From a virus: a stretch of 20,572 nt of DNA. The position numbers were made by a program, and so were the translations under genes. Shown here piece after piece: positions 19,661 to 20,572 of this stretch (position 1 is the stretch's first letter; each line of letters opens with the position of its first letter). Location of the stretch: positions 1 through 20,572 of the IMG/VR virus record IMGVR_UViG_3300046743_000198. The stretch is one strand, 5' to 3'. A model generated the notes under the pieces. The model was given only the letters and a program-made list of their open reading frames with translations. It searched no databases and was not told where the DNA came from.

Positions 19661-20572
19661 AAAAATACTTATACAAGTTGATATTACTACAAAATCAGCA
19701 GAAGTAAACGTAGATAAAGTAGTAAATAAATTAAATCAACTAGAAGGAGCTACAACTAAAGTAACAAAAGCTACTGAAAAAGGTAGAGCTCAATCTGGTT
19801 TAAATAATGCTATACTTTTAGAAACAGGTCGTTTGGCTTCAGATGCTGCTTATGGATATACAGCTATTGCTAACAACTTATCTCAGGTTATTACATTATT
19901 CTCAAGTTTTATAGAAACAAATAAAAGTGTAGTTGCATCATTTAAACAATTAGGTGCATCTCTTTTAGGTACTGGTGGTTTCTTAATAGCTATACAGTTA
20001 GTTATTTCTTTTGGTCCAAAGTTATTGGAAATGTTATCTGGTGTAACTGAAAAAACAAAAGAGCTTAAAAAAGTACAAGAGGAAGCTAATAAAGTTGCTG
20101 GAGAACAAATTGGCAAACTACAAACATTAGTTTCTGTATTAGATGATGCAAGAAATTCTACATTTGAAAAACAACAAGCTGTTGATGAATTAAACAGAAG
20201 TCATAAAAAATTAAATTTAGAACTAGATGAAGAAGGTCGATTAACTAAAGAATCAACAAAAGCTATTGAAGAATATATTCCAATGCTTCAAGAAAAAGCA
20301 AAAGCACAAGCTATAATGTCTTTAATACAAACTAAATATGTAAAATTAATTGAATTAGAAACATCTAGTTTATTTGATAATATTTCTTTATTTGACCATG
20401 CTATATCAGTTTTCAAAGGATTATTAGGTTTTGATGATGCTTTTACAGATATGTTTGAAAAGGCATCAGAGAGAAGAGCAAAAGCTATTGAAGAAATTTC
20501 TGGAGAAATAACAGAACTAATGGATATGTTTAATAATCTAGATACAACTGGATTTGAAATAAATGAACAAAA
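19650..20572 (+). CDS. Tail tape measure protein, 5' part
   Basis: The frame runs open from ATG 19650 to the window edge (307 codons). It starts M-A-S-K-K-I-L-I-Q-V-D-I-T-T-K-S-A-E-V-N-V-D-K-V-V-N-K-L, the usual N-terminus of tape measure proteins. Long helical, Lys/Glu/Gln-rich stretches follow, and a hydrophobic part (G-G-F-L-I-A-I-Q-L-V-I-S-F, about 109-121), as expected of proteins that later enter the host membrane. The protein sets the tail length and guides DNA entry. The chaperone at 13521 is its expected partner, although it lies six genes upstream. Confidence 0.88.
   Translation, partial: MASKKILIQVDITTKSAEVNVDKVVNKLNQLEGATTKVTKATEKGRAQSGLNNAILLETGRLASDAAYGYTAIANNLSQVITLFSSFIETNKSVVASFKQLGASLLGTGGFLIAIQLVISFGPKLLEMLSGVTEKTKELKKVQEEANKVAGEQIGKLQTLVSVLDDARNSTFEKQQAVDELNRSHKKLNLELDEEGRLTKESTKAIEEYIPMLQEKAKAQAIMSLIQTKYVKLIELETSSLFDNISLFDHAISVFKGLLGFDDAFTDMFEKASERRAKAIEEISGEITELMDMFNNLDTTGFEINEQ

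Noticed and set aside
19883-20116. Reverse-strand frame within the tape measure gene
   Set aside because: It lies in a long open coding frame on the + strand and looks like a shadow.
1-20572. Integrase, attachment site or lysogeny repressor pair
   Set aside because: No tyrosine or serine recombinase motif and no divergent repressor region are visible, so lifestyle cannot be judged from this window.

Overview
The window is 20.6 kb of a tailed double-stranded DNA phage (or an integrated copy of one), very AT-rich (GC near 29% by eye). Every recognisable gene is on the + strand. A Bacteroidetes host, most likely an AT-rich flavobacterium, fits best. The intergenic regions carry TTTG/TAnnTTTG promoters of the Bacteroidetes type, genes mostly lack a Shine-Dalgarno sequence, the small lipoprotein has a Bacteroidetes-style FTSC lipobox, and several proteins (tail proteins, the small basic GQGK-tailed protein, the LGDTLEK protein) resemble, from memory, those of marine flavobacterial phages. 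A tape measure gene and a frameshifted tail chaperone with no visible sheath gene point to a siphovirus-like tail.

Layout. 1-482: end of the preceding module, with a holin-like gene cut by the window edge and a tiny basic protein. 483-645: promoter, paired repeat motif and a strong terminator-like hairpin. 646-6860: replication and recombination genes, namely ERF annealing protein, SSB-like protein, winged-helix initiator-like protein, primase-helicase, VRR-NUC nuclease, sigma-like factor, a Cys-rich unknown, a second PD-(D/E)XK nuclease, small unknowns, a lipoprotein and a RecB/RecE-like exonuclease. 6817-8697: DUF1599-like protein and the small and large terminase subunits. 8698-11363: a cassette of tightly overlapping small genes behind its own promoter, including a zinc ribbon, two acidic proteins and a ParB-like protein. 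11364-12820: a terminator, a near-consensus promoter, two small membrane proteins, a conserved 192-aa phage protein and a double terminator. 12821-13520: mostly noncoding, with one 81-aa gene and a repeat cluster. 13521-20572: tail module, namely a tail assembly chaperone with a -1 frameshift extension, tail completion and neck-like proteins, two large tail/baseplate-type proteins and the start of the tape measure gene.

How it fits together. Replication appears to be self-initiated (HTH protein plus iteron-like repeats plus primase-helicase plus SSB-like protein), but no DNA polymerase is present here, so the host polymerase or a gene outside the window must be used. ERF and the exonuclease form a plausible annealing-recombination pair. 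Portal, protease and capsid genes are absent and probably lie before the holin on a circular map. The most striking genome-scale signal is that I find no GATC site in the whole window, with Asp codons switching to GAC wherever the next codon starts with C. The most striking local signal is the overlapping -1 frame in the tail chaperone.
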